A program made the position numbers and the translations under genes. 64,000 bases of DNA from Otis tarda (taxonomy: Eukaryota; Chordata; Aves; Otidiformes; Otididae), in contig CM048554.1 in assembly GCA_026413225.1 (NCBI GenBank), positions 75,694,463-75,758,462 of the forward strand, in the 5' to 3' direction. Positions within the stretch are counted from its first letter, which is position 1; each line of letters starts with the position of its first letter. Below the pieces are notes generated by a model. That model was not told the DNA's origin. It did no database searches and saw nothing but the letters and a program-made list of their open reading frames with translations. Below are positions 13,990 to 29,300 of this stretch, in pieces.

Positions 13990-14350
13990 CCCCTTTGGCT
14001 ATTTAATACCATTTTATTGAGTAACCAGAATTGTGTATTTCAGCAGATTGCATTGGCTGACTTGGTATTGAAGTTTTAAATATATTTCTTTCTTTCTGAA
14101 ATTATCTTGAGATTACTATTAAATGGGAAATATTGCTAGTTAAAATACTAGCTGGTGGAGATCTCTTGGAAAGTGCTTTAAACAGCTATTATGTTTGCAT
14201 AAAAATAATTAAGGTTGGAAAAGTGTTCATATAGACTTGCGTTTCTGCCAAAGCAAGTAAATGATATTTCTATATTTGAAGGAGGCTATCTTTATGATTC
14301 TGAAGCTGTTGGTAAAAATACATTTTGTGAGATCTAGAATATGGTATCTT

Positions 14351-14395
14351 TGGAGTTCTTTATCCTTGATACCCATTTATTTTAGGTAAGTATTT
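14351..14395 (+). other. candidate recursive splice site
   Basis: A moderately pyrimidine-rich stretch ends in TTTAG (14385) and is immediately followed by GTAAGTAT (14386 on). The acceptor and a consensus donor thus abut with no exon between them. This juxtaposition is the hallmark of zero-length recursive splice sites in long introns. It lies 3.0 kb before exon 2 in an intron of at least 17 kb. No transcript evidence is available here. Confidence 0.3.
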
Positions 14396-15926
14396 AATTG
14401 TTCCGCTTGATGTTCACAAAACCTGGTGTCCTAGAAGTATGTTGTTTGCAGCTCAGTAAGACTGCTGTCTTTTCTCAGATGCTATAATATCTTAAGTTGT
14501 TGGGTTGTTTATTTTTTTTAAACATCTTTCATTGTTTCTCATTTGTATCTTAAAATCTTGTGTAGAGTGGCTGGCTGTTAAGTGATGACAGACTTGCAGT
14601 GGCCGCAATGTTAAGCAATGCTGTTGAAGGGGGTGTGTGCCAAACAACGTACCCGATTGCTGCAGTGACCTTCAGTCCATGAAGATCTGAGTAACTGAAC
14701 GCAATGCTTGTGTCTGTAGAACTAGTTCAAGGGTGGCCGTATCACTGGGGTGATGTGGCCGGTGAAGCAGACATGCCAAAGAAGGGTGTACTGCAGTGAC
14801 TATGTTGGGTTGGGATTCAAGCTGGTATGTCTGCGCGGGATTGCTCTGTACTGCGTAGTTTAAAAGCTATGACCAATTTTAATTGTCTGGAGTTGGTTTT
14901 GGTTCTGCAAACAGTATAATTTTGCCTTCACAGTCTCAGTAAGTGAAGTTAATACTCAGTTGTGGAGTTAATACTTTGCAGTTTATGTAAATCTTCTGCA
15001 TAGGTAGCAGAACCATGTATGAGAGGGAATGGGCATTTATCATTTACTCTTAAAAATTTGGACTAATTAATGAAATCAAAAGCAATTTCTGTGAGATAAG
15101 GCATGCGCTTTTTACCTGTAAAGTTACACATTTCTTGGTTCTGCATCTGTGTCTTGAGCCAAGTTCTTGTAAAAGACTAATTCACAAAAATAAAGAGTTG
15201 TTCACTGGGAAGCAAAGAAGGAATCTGAATTATCGTGTCAGTAGGTCCTGGCGAATACTTCTGCTTAGGAAGTAGACGTGTACACTTCTGAAGTTACTCC
15301 TGAAAGTGTACTTGGTGAGCAGGTCTTATGAGCTGTTAATGCAGTATTTGGCCTACTTTTAGTAATGGTAACTTCTTAGGCTTTCTTTTGCCCTTAGGAA
15401 GTTTTGGGTGTTCCCCCTCCTACCCAAGTACAAACTTGGAAGTTATATGGTTAAAATACTGTGATATGAGGCTATTTCATGTTCATTAGCATAGAGGAAT
15501 AAAAGTTTGTTTTAGAGGAGGAGGGTCCAATCTTATTATGTTTGTTTATCATGTGTGTTGGCTGTTAAGATTTGCATCTAAGTACCTGAATGGGTGAATA
15601 TTTTGGGGATAGTTGCAAGGCACGTTGTAAGTTGCTGTCCTTCCCATTTCTCCACAGAAAATCTTTGCAGAACAAGAATGTGTTTCTCTCTCTGTCAGTT
15701 CCAAAATAATTTAGATCTCTGCAAAGTAACCCATTCCTTTAGTTTCAGCTGCAGGTAGGTTTGGAGTGACAGAAAACCTGGCTGGAGAAAGAGGACCTTC
15801 AAGCCTGTATCCTGACATGCTTGATCTTGCTTCCTTAGAGGTCAATGTTGCACCAAATCCCGAACACAGTGAAACACTCTACTAGAAATAGAGCAGATTG
15901 TAATTCCATTACAATTTAATTTCTGG

Positions 15927-15954
15927 TTTATTTATTTATTTATTTATTTATTTA
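15927..15954. repeat. (TTTA)7 microsatellite
   Basis: Seven perfect TTTA units followed by a short T run. Probably length-polymorphic. Confidence 0.92.
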
Positions 15955-17338
15955 TTTTTTATTTGGAGGGAATATGTTTTCAAAGATTTCCTGTCTAGTC
16001 TTGTTTGGGAGAGGAATAACAACTATTTCTGAATTAAGGTGCAGCACCACAACTGAGGTTTCCCACTTGGAATCCCTACTGGGTGACTCCAACTTCAAAA
16101 GTGGGCTTACTTTTTGCAAAACTTGTAGCACAATGAGTTCTCTTGTGTAGTCAGAATACACCTGTAATTTTTCTTGTCCTATTTTTACTTCAAAAAACAT
16201 AGTGCAAAATGGAAGCCAAGCACAATGTTAGCGATAGATATGCATTGTGGGTTTTAGTACTGAAAATTACTGAGAAAAATGATCTCCTGTAGTTACTAAT
16301 ATGTGTAGGCAGTTATAATTTATGGTTAATCTCATCCCCTCCCCGCATTCTTCTACTCAGCCACTTCTCATCTCATGAATTTCAGAGATGGAGGGTGGTC
16401 TAGAGGAGGGTGGGAAGCAGACTGGAGTTGGGCAGGACACAGGCCTGGAATTAAAAGCCAGAGAAAGGAATTCAAGTTGATTTTTTTAGCATAGCAAACC
16501 AAAATGGTTTGGGACTGGAAGAGGGGGAAACTGAAGTTTACCAGATATGCCATCGGGAATTTGGGTGGGGGCTTGCGGGTTGCTGAATTGCAGCTGGTGA
16601 GTCTGCAGAAGTGTGTCAGCACCGTGGGTATTGGTTCTTATCAACAGCCATTGATGACACCTGAATCCTGCAAAACCTCACCGTAGGCAGTAAGCTGGTT
16701 ACGTTGTATGGCGAGGGCTTTGAGATACTACTTCATTTTCTGGTTCTGTTGGTCTTTCCTCTAAATAATTTCAAACTGTGATTATTTAAAAGGGTAGTAC
16801 TGTGTTCAGGCTGAACATTTTCACATTCTTTGACTTTGTGCTTCAGAGTACACAGTTTCATATGCCGTGTAGGGGTCTGTCAGTAGCCAGCACTTATTAT
16901 GTAAGTACGATTAGCTTAAAATAATAGTATTTCAGAAGTAAAAGTGGATTGACAGTGACTCGTGAAATCCAGTAAGAATGTTGCAGTTCCTAGATATTTC
17001 TAGGAGAGTTTTCCAGGCGTGGGATATGACTGTGCAGCTTTTTTTTTTGTGTGATAGTAGACAGTATCCTGGAATTTCAGGAAAAATATCCTCCAAAATT
17101 CTCTGTAGGCATATTTGCAGTTACCTGTATGGTTTCAGAGGTGAATGGATGTAGGTTAACAAAGTTTCTTTATGCAGGAGTTTAGAATTTTTGAAGTCTG
17201 TGTAAAAAGGAACCTACTTCTAATATCGAAGTGTAATTTATGCATAAAAACAGATTGGCTTTTCAGCTTCGTAATCTATACCAATTTAAAATAAGCCATT
17301 ATACTTGTATTAATTGGTGTAATGTAAGTCAGAGCTAA

Positions 17339-20027
<2,689 letters not shown>

Positions 20028-22092
20028 CCGAGATGGTGGAGTTCAGGTTCCTAAGTAGAGGGAGCATGTCATAAAGCAGAATCACAACCCTGGACTTCAG
20101 GAGAGCAGACTTAAACCTCTTCAGGTATCTGCTTGGAAGAATCCTATGAGATACAGCCCTGGGGAGAAGAGGGATCCAGGAGAGCTTGCTGATATTCAAG
20201 GATCACCTTATCCAACCTCAAGAAAGTTCTATCCCAACAAGTAGGAAAGCAAGCAAGGGCAGCAGGAGGCCTGCATGGGTAAACAAGGAGCTCCTTATTG
20301 AACCTGGACGTAAAAAGGAAGCATATATGAGGTGAAAGCAGGGATTGGTAACACCAGAGGAGTACAGAGTTGCTGTTTGATCTTGCAAGGACAGGGTTGG
20401 AAAACTAAGGCTGTCCTTGCAGGGGACCTGAATGGCAACAATAAAAGGACTCTACAAGGACAGCAAAAGGAAGATTAGGGAAAACATGAGCCTGCTGCTG
20501 AATGGAAATATATGATATGGAAAAGGCCAACGTACTCAATAACTTTTTTTGCCTCAGTCTTTACTGAGGCATTTCCTTCAGAAATTTCATGCTCCTGAGA
20601 CCAGAGGGAAAGTTGAGCAAGGAGGACTTACCTTTGGTGGAGGAGGACCAGATTAGGGAGCTCTTAAACGGGACATACATAAGTCTGTACTGCCTGGTGG
20701 GTGCTGAGGGAGCTGGTCAGATGTCATTATGAGACCACTCAATTATCTTTGAAAGACTGTGGTGATTGCAAGAGGTTCCTGTGGAATGGAAGAGAGCAAA
20801 TGTCACTCCTGTTTCCAAGGATCAGGGGAACTACAGGTTGGTCAGTCGCACCTCAGTCCCTGGGAAGGTGATGAAGAAAATCCTTCTGGAAACCATTTCC
20901 AAACATATGAAGGACAAGAAGATGACTGGGAGTAGTCAGCATGGATTTATGAGGGGGAAATGGTCCTTAACCAACCTAATAGTCTTCTACGATGAGATGG
21001 CTGGCTTGGTGAATTAAGTGAATGGAGTAGATGATGTTTATCTTGCATTTAGTAAGGCTTTTGATGCTATCTCCCATAACATCCTCATTGACAAGCTAGC
21101 GAAGTACAGGTGAGATAAGTGGAAAGTGAGGTGGACTGGAAACTGGCTGAACAGCTGGGCCCAGAGGATTGTGATCAGTGGCACAAAGTCCAGTTGGAGA
21201 CAAGTCACTAGTTGTGTTCCCCAGAGGTTGATAATGGGGCTGATACTGTTCAGTATCCTCACTGATGAGCTGGGTGCTGAGACAGAGTCCATCCACAGCA
21301 AGTTTGCAGTTAATACAAAACTGTAAGAAATGGCTGATACACTAGATGATCTATTGAGAGGGAACTCAACAAGCTGGTGAAATGGGCCAAGAAGAATCTC
21401 CTGAAGTTCAACAAAGGGAAATGCAAAGTAGTACATCTGGGACGGAATAACTCCAGGTACCAGTACGTGTTGGGAGCTGACTGGCTGGAAAACAACTCTA
21501 CAGAGAAGGTCCTGGGGGTCCTGGTGGCAAAGACAGTCAAGGGAGGTAATGCTTTCCCTCTAATTCGGTACTAGCGAGGGCATACCTGGAGTGCTGGGTC
21601 CAGTCCTCAGCTCGGCAGGACAAGGGAGGCGTAAAGCAACTGGGTGAGTCTGGAGTGAGACCATAAAGATGATGAAGGGGCTGAAGCATCTGACGTATGA
21701 GGAGAGGCTGAGAGAGCTGCAACTGTTTAGCCTGGAGAAGAGAAGACTTGGGGGATCTTACCCAGTGTATGTAAATACTTGATGGGAAGGAATGAAGAAA
21801 TGGGAACCAGACTTCTCTCGGTGGTACCCAGCGACAGGGCAAGAGGCAATGGGCACACATTGAAATACATGAAATTCCACCTGAATATGAGACAACACTT
21901 CTTTATTGTGAGGCTGACCGAGCACCGGAACAGATTACCTGGGGAGGTTGTGAAGTCTCCATCTATGGAGATGCTTAGACGTCGACTGGACGCAGTTGTG
22001 GGCATCCTGCTGTAACTGAGCATGCCTGAACAGGGAGGTTGGGCTAGATGTCCAGAGGTCCCTTCCAACCTGAAAGATTCTGTGGTTCTGTA
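20028..22092 (+). mobile_element. CR1 LINE, 2.1 kb, 5'-truncated
   Basis: The longest transposon here, in CDK19 sense orientation. It starts in the linker between the endonuclease and reverse transcriptase parts of CR1 ORF2 (a phrase encoding EMVEF followed by a leucine/arginine-rich linker). It then runs through the reverse transcriptase, the ORF2 C-terminus (a motif like [14 protein letters not shown] near 21700-21750) and the 3' UTR. It ends in a decayed GATTCTGTGGTTCTGTA tail. The region near 21560-21600 looks internally shortened compared with CR1 elements. Stops and frameshifts make it inactive. The divergent tail suggests an older copy than the one at 2512-2730. Confidence 0.93.
20766..21574 (+). 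pseudogene. CR1 ORF2 reverse transcriptase remnant
   Basis: Remains of the CR1 reverse transcriptase. One frame stays recognisable from 20766 to 21326 across stops at 21015, 21111-21113 and 21324. It shows the ANVTPV and GNYRLVS blocks, SQHGF, a motif A region reading YLAFSKAFD, and a motif C region reading SKFAVNTKL. The usual aspartates at the catalytic positions of motifs A and C (D in LDFSKAFD, DD in FADD) have become A and VN, so the enzyme is dead independently of the stops. From 21377 the similarity continues in another frame (KWAKKNLLKFNKGKCKV). The family assignment is strong. Confidence 0.9.
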
Positions 22093-25000
22093 AGACAATC
22101 TTCTAGTATTTCTGTCTGTTTAGTAGAAATAGAGCCGTGCCTTTCAGATTTATTTCTAGTAAACAGATAAGCATTTTGTGCTAATGAAATAGTATTATAT
22201 ACTACTTGGCAGTGGAACACGATGAAGAAACATTGGTTTGCTATGTTCCAAAAAAAGCTGCAAGTCCCTCTTGTATCCTGAGTTGGTCTTCTAAGGTTCC
22301 TGACTGGTCTCTGAAATTAGATCTCTCACGTAAAGTTATTGGAAAACTTTTGAAGGGTCTGAACGTTATTCTGAATTTTTTTTTTGGGTCTGCTTGTTAC
22401 CAAAACATACATTTAATCTAGTACGTGTAACAGTTCCCTGGTAGGAGTTGCACATATTTTCAAAAAATTGTGACAAATGAAAAATAAGTTCAATTTTCCT
22501 CTGAAAAATAAGTTAAGTTTTCCTTTGAAAAACAGTCAGGTTTTTTTTAGTGTATTCTGGCTGTTCTCTTACTGAGATGGTTCCATGTAAGTATGTTAAA
22601 TATAGTAGTAAAAATGTCCAGGAAACCAATGAAGTGTTTTTAACAGTCGCTTGTACTGCAGTGAATACAGTCTTGCTCTGAAGTTTTTCTTAATCCAGAA
22701 GAGGGTAGTTTAAGAATATCTTTTTATAAGATTGTTTTTTTTTCCTATAAAGCACAGCCTGCAGACAAAGATGACTACTACTAAAGGTTTCATGTGAACC
22801 AGTGACTTGAGTTAGGTCTTAGGAGGCTCTTCTGTCAACTCCTTCTCCTTTCCAGCTTTTCTTCCCACCCCCCACCACTGAGAACTTCCCCTCTTCTGGG
22901 GATAAATTACCAACTCTAGCAGTCTTCTCTATAGCCATCTTAATTCTAAACTTCACTGGATTTTTCTATATCAAAGTGTTTTTGTTGGATTTTTTTTTTT
23001 CTTTTTTTAATAGCTCAGTAGCCTTTTTTCTATGGGGAAAAAAATTAGACTAGGCTGTTACAGGTGATATGAATGGGAGAAGTAGAGCCACAAACCAGCC
23101 GCCTTTCTCTCTTAGCCTTTCTTAAGAGTGCTCTGAATTGCTGCAGCTTTGCCCTGCGTGAATTTTGGGTCTAGGAGAGGTAACCGTTTCAGTTGCCACA
23201 TCCTGTGCCTGTGTGTGCCAGTTGTTAGTGAAGCTGCTGGAGGCTGCTCCTTCTGGGAGGCCTTGAAAGGTTGCCAGGTACGCTGTGGGACACTAGCGGG
23301 ATCATTAGTTAGCCTCTGTGTTCATACTGGCATTTATGGGTACAGGCTAAAATAATTCAGATTGTAATGTTAAATGAGTTTCTGAAAGCTCATTCGAACA
23401 ATTTATCATGCACAAATTATTCTCAGGCCTTTTGCCTGCTGATGCAATGTATATTACAGTGTGCTAGAGGGTACAAATGTTTTGGCACCCTCAATTTCTG
23501 AGGGTGGGCAAGGTTTTAGAAGCCTTATAGGTTAAATGATAGGTTTTTGCAACCTTTTTGTGTGTCCACCCTCTCTTGGACAAGGGTCTGTCCCGCTGTA
23601 TTTATGTTCTCCTTTTCTGCCTCCTTGTTGTCTGTGGCCGCCTTTGCACATAGGCAGCTATTCTGGGGCTGCGTCTCCCTTCTCTCAGCTTCGGCGGTCT
23701 GTGGTGGTGTAGCTGAGCCAGAGAGGTCCAGCTAGACTCACTGTCTCGGTCTAGAAGCACTTTGTGCCTTTGCCATGTGCTTTTTAGTGATGCTGCTGGA
23801 ACCATGGCACAGGGACGCTCGAGGGGATGCTGGGGACATGTTATGCCTTGCTGGTAGAGTTAGTAAAGCTTCTTTGCTTTTGCCTCTGTTAGGTGCTGCC
23901 TGTCACTCACAAGCTGCTCTCACCTCCCTGGTTGGAAGCCGCTTAGTCTAATGAACTACACGTGAAGCTACTTAATTTAAGACTGTGAACCAGGCTGGCC
24001 TTATAACCTCTCTGACCTGTCTCTGCATCTCTTAGGAATGTAGAGAAGATCAGCTGTACAGGAATGATGATAACTTTTCAGTATTAATGAATCACTTAGA
24101 AGATTTGTAATGCCAGTGGCTCTCTCAAATCACAGTTATGTAGAATTTCAAAATAGGTACAAGTCCTTTGTTTTGGCTATATTGACCCTTTCCTTGACCT
24201 TGATTATCACAGCAGCTTGCACTATTTACTGCTGTGTAAATATGTAGATGTTTTGTAGAAAAATAGGTTTCTAAACCTTGGTCCCTGGCTTTGTTTAAGG
24301 CGAGGTTAGGTAAAACAAAGCTTTGAAAAAGTCTATGTCTGTGAGTACATTTGCTGTAGGAGATTCCTTTTGAATGTCAGAACTTCTTTTCCCCTGCCAA
24401 GGTAATATATTTGCGTAGAATATTTGGCAGTGTAAAATCTCCCCACAAATTTTCTACTACCTAATTAGAAAAGATTGTTAGATTTGTGTTTGGAAACTTT
24501 GAAACTCCACTCCCTCTTTCAATAGCTGGAGGTAGTGAAGTAAGTATAAGTTTAAAAATATAATAATTTGAAGGGATTTTTATTAGAGAGTTAGGGCATG
24601 TGTTGGCTAGAAGTATGTGTGCCTCGTGATGTTTTAAGTATGAATCATCTGGAAGGAGGTTTTTGGTTCAGCTACATGACAACTCATGTTTTGCGTTCCA
24701 TAGGAAGAATAAGAGCTCTCTGTGTTACATGGCCTAATCTTGTATAATCTGTGTAATTTAAATGCTTTTTTGTGTAAAGGAGTACTGAAAATCCTGCTTT
24801 GGTTTTTCTTCAAAAGGGTTCTGTGGACATTTTTTGTCTTTTTTTAATTTTATTTTATTTTATTGTATCTGAAAGAACAATTAACTTCATAAAATAAAGT
24901 ACACAGGTAGTAAATCTGTTGAATAAAAATAGATTTTTGTTTTAATAAATTAAGTTTATTTTTTTCTTATTGGCCCATAAATGCACTGTAACGTTTATGA

Positions 25001-25499
25001 AAATAAGTTTTACAGCTTGAAGTACAATTTTTTTTTGTAAAGTAATTTTAACGAAACTAGAGGATCATCTGAAGCAGCTAGTCAGCTCCATTGTCTGACT
25101 ACAGCCACCTCCTTCAGCAATTTAACAACAACAAAAAAAGAGCATGTAGAGGAGAAAGGAAAAGGGAAATACTGCTTGTAGCACACCATTGCTTTCTAAA
25201 TACAAAATTTGAAACTTTATTTTTGTCTTCTGTTTCTCATTCTTTCTCACTCATTACATGTTTTCCTGATGTTTCTCCCTTTGTATATTCCCTGTAGTCA
25301 AGTAAAATTAGTTTATATATGTTTTCAGTTTATTCTAGGTGGAGTTGTAAAATTGTTTGAATGGTACTTTACATAACCCTAGAATGTGCCTTTCTCTGAC
25401 TTAACGTTATGTGTGACTGTTTTTGATGCCTCAAACGGAGAGGTGATGGCATGGGTTTTCAGATAGTGGATTCTTTTTAAGTTGGGACTTCTGTCTTTC
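22093..25499 (+). other. CDK19: CDK19 intron 2, between two CR1 copies
   Basis: About 3.4 kb of intron without a recognisable gene. It has somewhat GC-richer patches around 23140-23360 and 23540-23830 with no homology I can name, and an ATTTT-repeat stretch at about 24846-24863. A 36-nt pseudo-exon-like pair lies at 22551-22586. Confidence 0.75.
24846..24863. repeat. (ATTTT)n short repeat
   Basis: Three to four ATTTT units in an AT-only stretch. Confidence 0.7.
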
Positions 25500-26310
25500 A
25501 GAACTAAATTGCCCACTTCATTCAGCAACAGGCTCACATTTTCTTGTTCAACCTTTCACAGCTAATGTAGTAGCAGAAGCTCCTCTTTTTGCCCTCAACA
25601 TTCCTTGCAAGTGTCAATTCTAGATGAGCTTTGGCTTTCCTGACACTGTCCCTACATGCCTGGGCAATGTTTATGAATTCCACCTATGTAGCCTCTCGCT
25701 GTTTGTGCTCCTTTGTATACTGCCCTTCTTGCATTGGAGCTCTGACAAGCCGATCTCCTGGTACTTGTATTTTTGAGTAGACCTGCCAGCTTTCCTGAGC
25801 TCCTTTGCTGTTCAGAGGTGCTTCCCATGGCCACCTATCAGTTCCTTCAGTAAGTGAAAGTCTGTTCTCCTGAAGCTCCAGGTCTGTGCTCTGCTACTTG
25901 CCTTATCCACTCCACTCAGGATCTCAAACTGTATTAGCTGATGGTTGATACAGCCAAAGCTGCCTTTGATTGTCACATCTCCAACCAGTTCTTCATTGAG
26001 AACAGCTGTGTGCTACCATTGTTGGCCCATCTGATATGTATATCAAGAATTTGTCCCTGATATCCTCCATAAATTACGTGGGTTGCTTGTACCCTGCTGT
26101 GTCGCTCTTCCAGTGGATGTCAGGGAGGTTAAGGTCTCCTGGAAGAACCAGGCTTTGTGGTTCAGAGACTTGAGTTGTAGAGAAGACTTCATCTGATTTC
26201 CCATCCTTATCAGGTGGTTCTGTAATGTACTCCCGACACAATGTCATCCTAATTGGTCTCTCTGATCCTGACCCACAAGCTATCTGAGGCCTCTCTCTGT
26301 CCATTGAGTC
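25500..26310 (-). mobile_element. CR1 LINE fragment, endonuclease to linker, antisense
   Basis: Decayed CR1 piece read on the minus strand. At 26109-26145 (minus) it encodes LVLPGDLNLPDIHW, the GDFNxPDIxW-like block of the CR1 apurinic endonuclease, followed by KSDTAGYKQ. Further on (about 25930-25990 minus) comes ELVGDVTIKGSFGC-like sequence matching the endonuclease-to-RT linker. The linker continues to about 25500 (NIAQACRDSVRKAKAHLE-like residues near 25560-25680). No reverse transcriptase, 3' UTR or CR1 tail follows, which is unusual because CR1 copies normally keep the 3' end. Edges are approximate. Confidence 0.8.
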
Positions 26311-29300
26311 TGTGAGGTAGAAATAAAATGTTGTTAGTAGTGCCTGAACTGGGTAAATTAATACAGAACAGAGATGGCTGGATTGAAAATGGAACATCAG
26401 TGGAAAAATCTTTAGGCTTTGATCAAGTGTTAATCAGCTTTGTTATTGAAGGCAAGATGTCATGTTACCTTCTACTAAAACTTTATTCACTTCATTGAAT
26501 TTCATTATGTTAAAAGTTTCAGTGTGATATTTGTTTTATTGTGAATCTCTGTGTCTATTTTTATGGTAAGTTGAAAAATAACTTTGTTTAAATACAGCTT
26601 CCATTGTATCTTGCTGAGATTTTTCTTGTCTTTATGATGACTTGATAAGTTATTGTATGGAGATTGAGACTTACGGCCTTCCTGTTTCCATCTGTAGTTG
26701 ACAGCACAACAGTCACTAGATGGGTAGCTTGGCTGTCGTTAATTCTGTGGTGCATCCTGTCCACAGGCTTACGGTGTGAGGTTGTTACTATGTCGAGTTT
26801 GCTTGGTTTTCATTTTAAAAAGAAAGGTGTGAGTGTAAATGTGTTATCTCTGCTTCATTTGGCCGTCTGACTGGCAAAATGCTTCTGCATCATGCTCACC
26901 CTTGCCGTCTCATTAGCAGTGTCAGGATGCTTCCTTAAACCTGTATGTAGTGCATGTACTGAATTGTGGGTCTGTGTAGATGCTCAGTATACTTGACATT
27001 TAGCTTTTTCCTATGTAACCACCCAAGGATACTGAAGTTAGGGTAGTTCTGGCAGGCTGTACTATTAGAAAAGTCATCTGTTTTTTGAGTATGTGAATGG
27101 CACATTGAAAGGAGCTATCAGTAGAATAATTTTGATTGTAGATAGTTATGAAATATGAGATCTGCTGCCAGTTCTTGAAGACACTTGAGGAAACTTTTTC
27201 TTTCTGTGCTAATTAACTTATCCCATCCCATTGCCTCTGCAGAGTTTGTTTCTCAACTCTCATTGTCTTTCTGTATTTTCACTTGCTTATTAGATTACTC
27301 TAATTTATTTTTTACCTCGGTTGCCTTTTGTACTATTTTCCTTGCTTTATTCTCCCTTTATCTCCAGATGCCTTTAATATTTACAAACAATACACTGGTT
27401 TCCTGTACACTAGCTCTGTCTTACATCCATTCTGGTTTGACTTCTCTAAGCTTCTACTCTACAAAACTTCTTATTACCATGATTAATGATGTCTCTCTGA
27501 CCGAATTCCAAGGTTTGTTCAGTATCCTCATCTGCCTTGGTATCTTTTGCTCTTCAGATTAATAATCGTTCCTTCTTTGACATGTTATTTTTGTTATGTA
27601 TTAGTGATTTTGCTTTTGCCTAGGCTTTATCCAGTCTGTTTTATTTTTCTGAAGATGGGTGATCCTTGCAGCTTTACATTCTATTTCTAAGTGTTTGTTT
27701 ATTGTTATTAAATTGTCTTTTGTACTGTTCCATATGTGAAATTCACTGAACTTTCCTTGAAGCTTTTTAGTTTAAATAAGAAATTCTACTGTGATTTTAA
27801 GTTTTAATTGTTTTCAGCTCAGTTGTTCAGATTTTCGATCTGAGATCAGATGGATTATTTCATTTGAGATGCCTGGAAGAAGGGCAGACCATTTTCAAGC
27901 TCGTATTTTCTTTCTTCAGTACTTCCAGAACTCGTGTGGTTGTTTGTTTTGGTTTTGTTTGTTTTTTTTTTTCCAACACAGATGGGCCTGAAAAACAGAT
28001 CTATATTCCTATCCCTCTGGCATTATTTTAAATGTCTTTCTCCTATGAAACTGCCATATAAGGTGCTACTGCAGAAGCCTTCCTTTAAACCATTCCCTTT
28101 GTGTCTTATCAAATTAAGTGGTTTTGAAATCCCCTCTAAAATGCAGAATCTGCAAAACAAATAAAACCCCACACTCCTATGGTTAAACTTTATACTCCTG
28201 GTTACTCTAGTTAATGCTCAAGACAACATCTACTTACTTATCAGATGTTCATATGATTATTTCTGTGTTGTTCTGCATACTGGTGGAAATATGAGGAAAT
28301 ATAACTTGTCAGAGCATTCCCATAAAAGTACCAGTCATGTTTGCATTGGTTAAGTCCTAACGTTTTCAGTTCTCTTGTGTGGTCTGTGGTGAACTGATTG
28401 TTTATATTTCAGTTTAATAGCCTTTTCTCTTTTTCTGGTTTGGCATTTTCTGGTGCTATTGACATGTACTGACTAACTTGAAGCTTTAAGTACATATCTA
28501 GGGCATGATTGCTTCTTTCTCCTACAGAAGTTTCTCCCCCACAACAGGGGCAACTGCAGCGTAGCATTTGAGGATAGACAGTGCTGCTCCTCTTCTCACA
28601 GCCAAGAAGAAGGGAAGAAGGTGAAGGAGAAGGGGAAGTTTAGGGTGTTGTCAGAAGGAGGATGAAGTGAGATGAATTTAGGGTGATAGCTGAGTGGTGG
28701 TGATTGTTTTGCAGCTTGTTCTGCCCCAGGGAGTTTTCTTTTCCTTTCCAAGTGCTTAATCCTTACGTTTCACATATCATTTGAGCTTTTGTGTTTGTTG
28801 GTCCTCCATCACATGCACGCAGTAAAAAAAAACCAACAAACTAAAGCATGCAGAGGAATTTGTCATCTGGTGTGCTTCATTGTTGTTAATATTTCATCAA
28901 TATTTTTAAAATTGTGGTAAGTTTAGTAAGGCAACAAAAAACATATTCCAAAGGTTAATCTGCTGCTACTCTCTTTAATTTGGCTGGATGGCACTAGTGA
29001 GTGCCAATATGGGATGAGTCTCTGTAGCACTTGAATATTTCCAGTAAATTCAGGGGCATAGCAGTGAAGGTGACTGTTTCTGGACTGTGTCCAAGTGGAC
29101 TGAGCTGAGACTTCTAGATTTGATAGGATTCGCTCTCAGAGTACTCATAAACTGCAGCACTTTCAGCTTTGCACCTTGTGAGTCCCAGTGGTGGAAACTG
29201 GCTGAATACAAAGCCTCAGAGTGGCTGTTGCTGGGCCAAAGGATGGTAACACAGCTGTTGCCTTTAATGTATGTGAAAGTAGGTCTGAGTTTGTGATCTG

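Noticed and set aside
14934..14938. 5-nt gap between CTTCACAG and GTAAGTG
   Set aside because: Too short for an exon and not a direct AG|GT juxtaposition.
21038..21436. 132-codon minus-strand open frame
   Set aside because: Mirror of the sense-strand CR1 reverse transcriptase remnant.
22551..22586. 36-nt in-frame pseudo-exon (TTTTTTTTAG ... GTAAGTA) in intron 2
   Set aside because: The pyrimidine tract is only about eight T and the layout is otherwise weak. It mainly shows that in-frame acceptor/donor pairs arise by chance here.
24526..24539. 14-nt block between TTTCAATAG and GTAAGTA
   Set aside because: Not a multiple of three, and the sequence at its 3' side is purine-rich without further support.
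27185..27562. 125-codon open frame on the + strand
   Set aside because: Lies in a pyrimidine-rich block that lacks purine-containing stops; the translation is hydrophobic low-complexity with no recognisable domain and no splice or promoter context.
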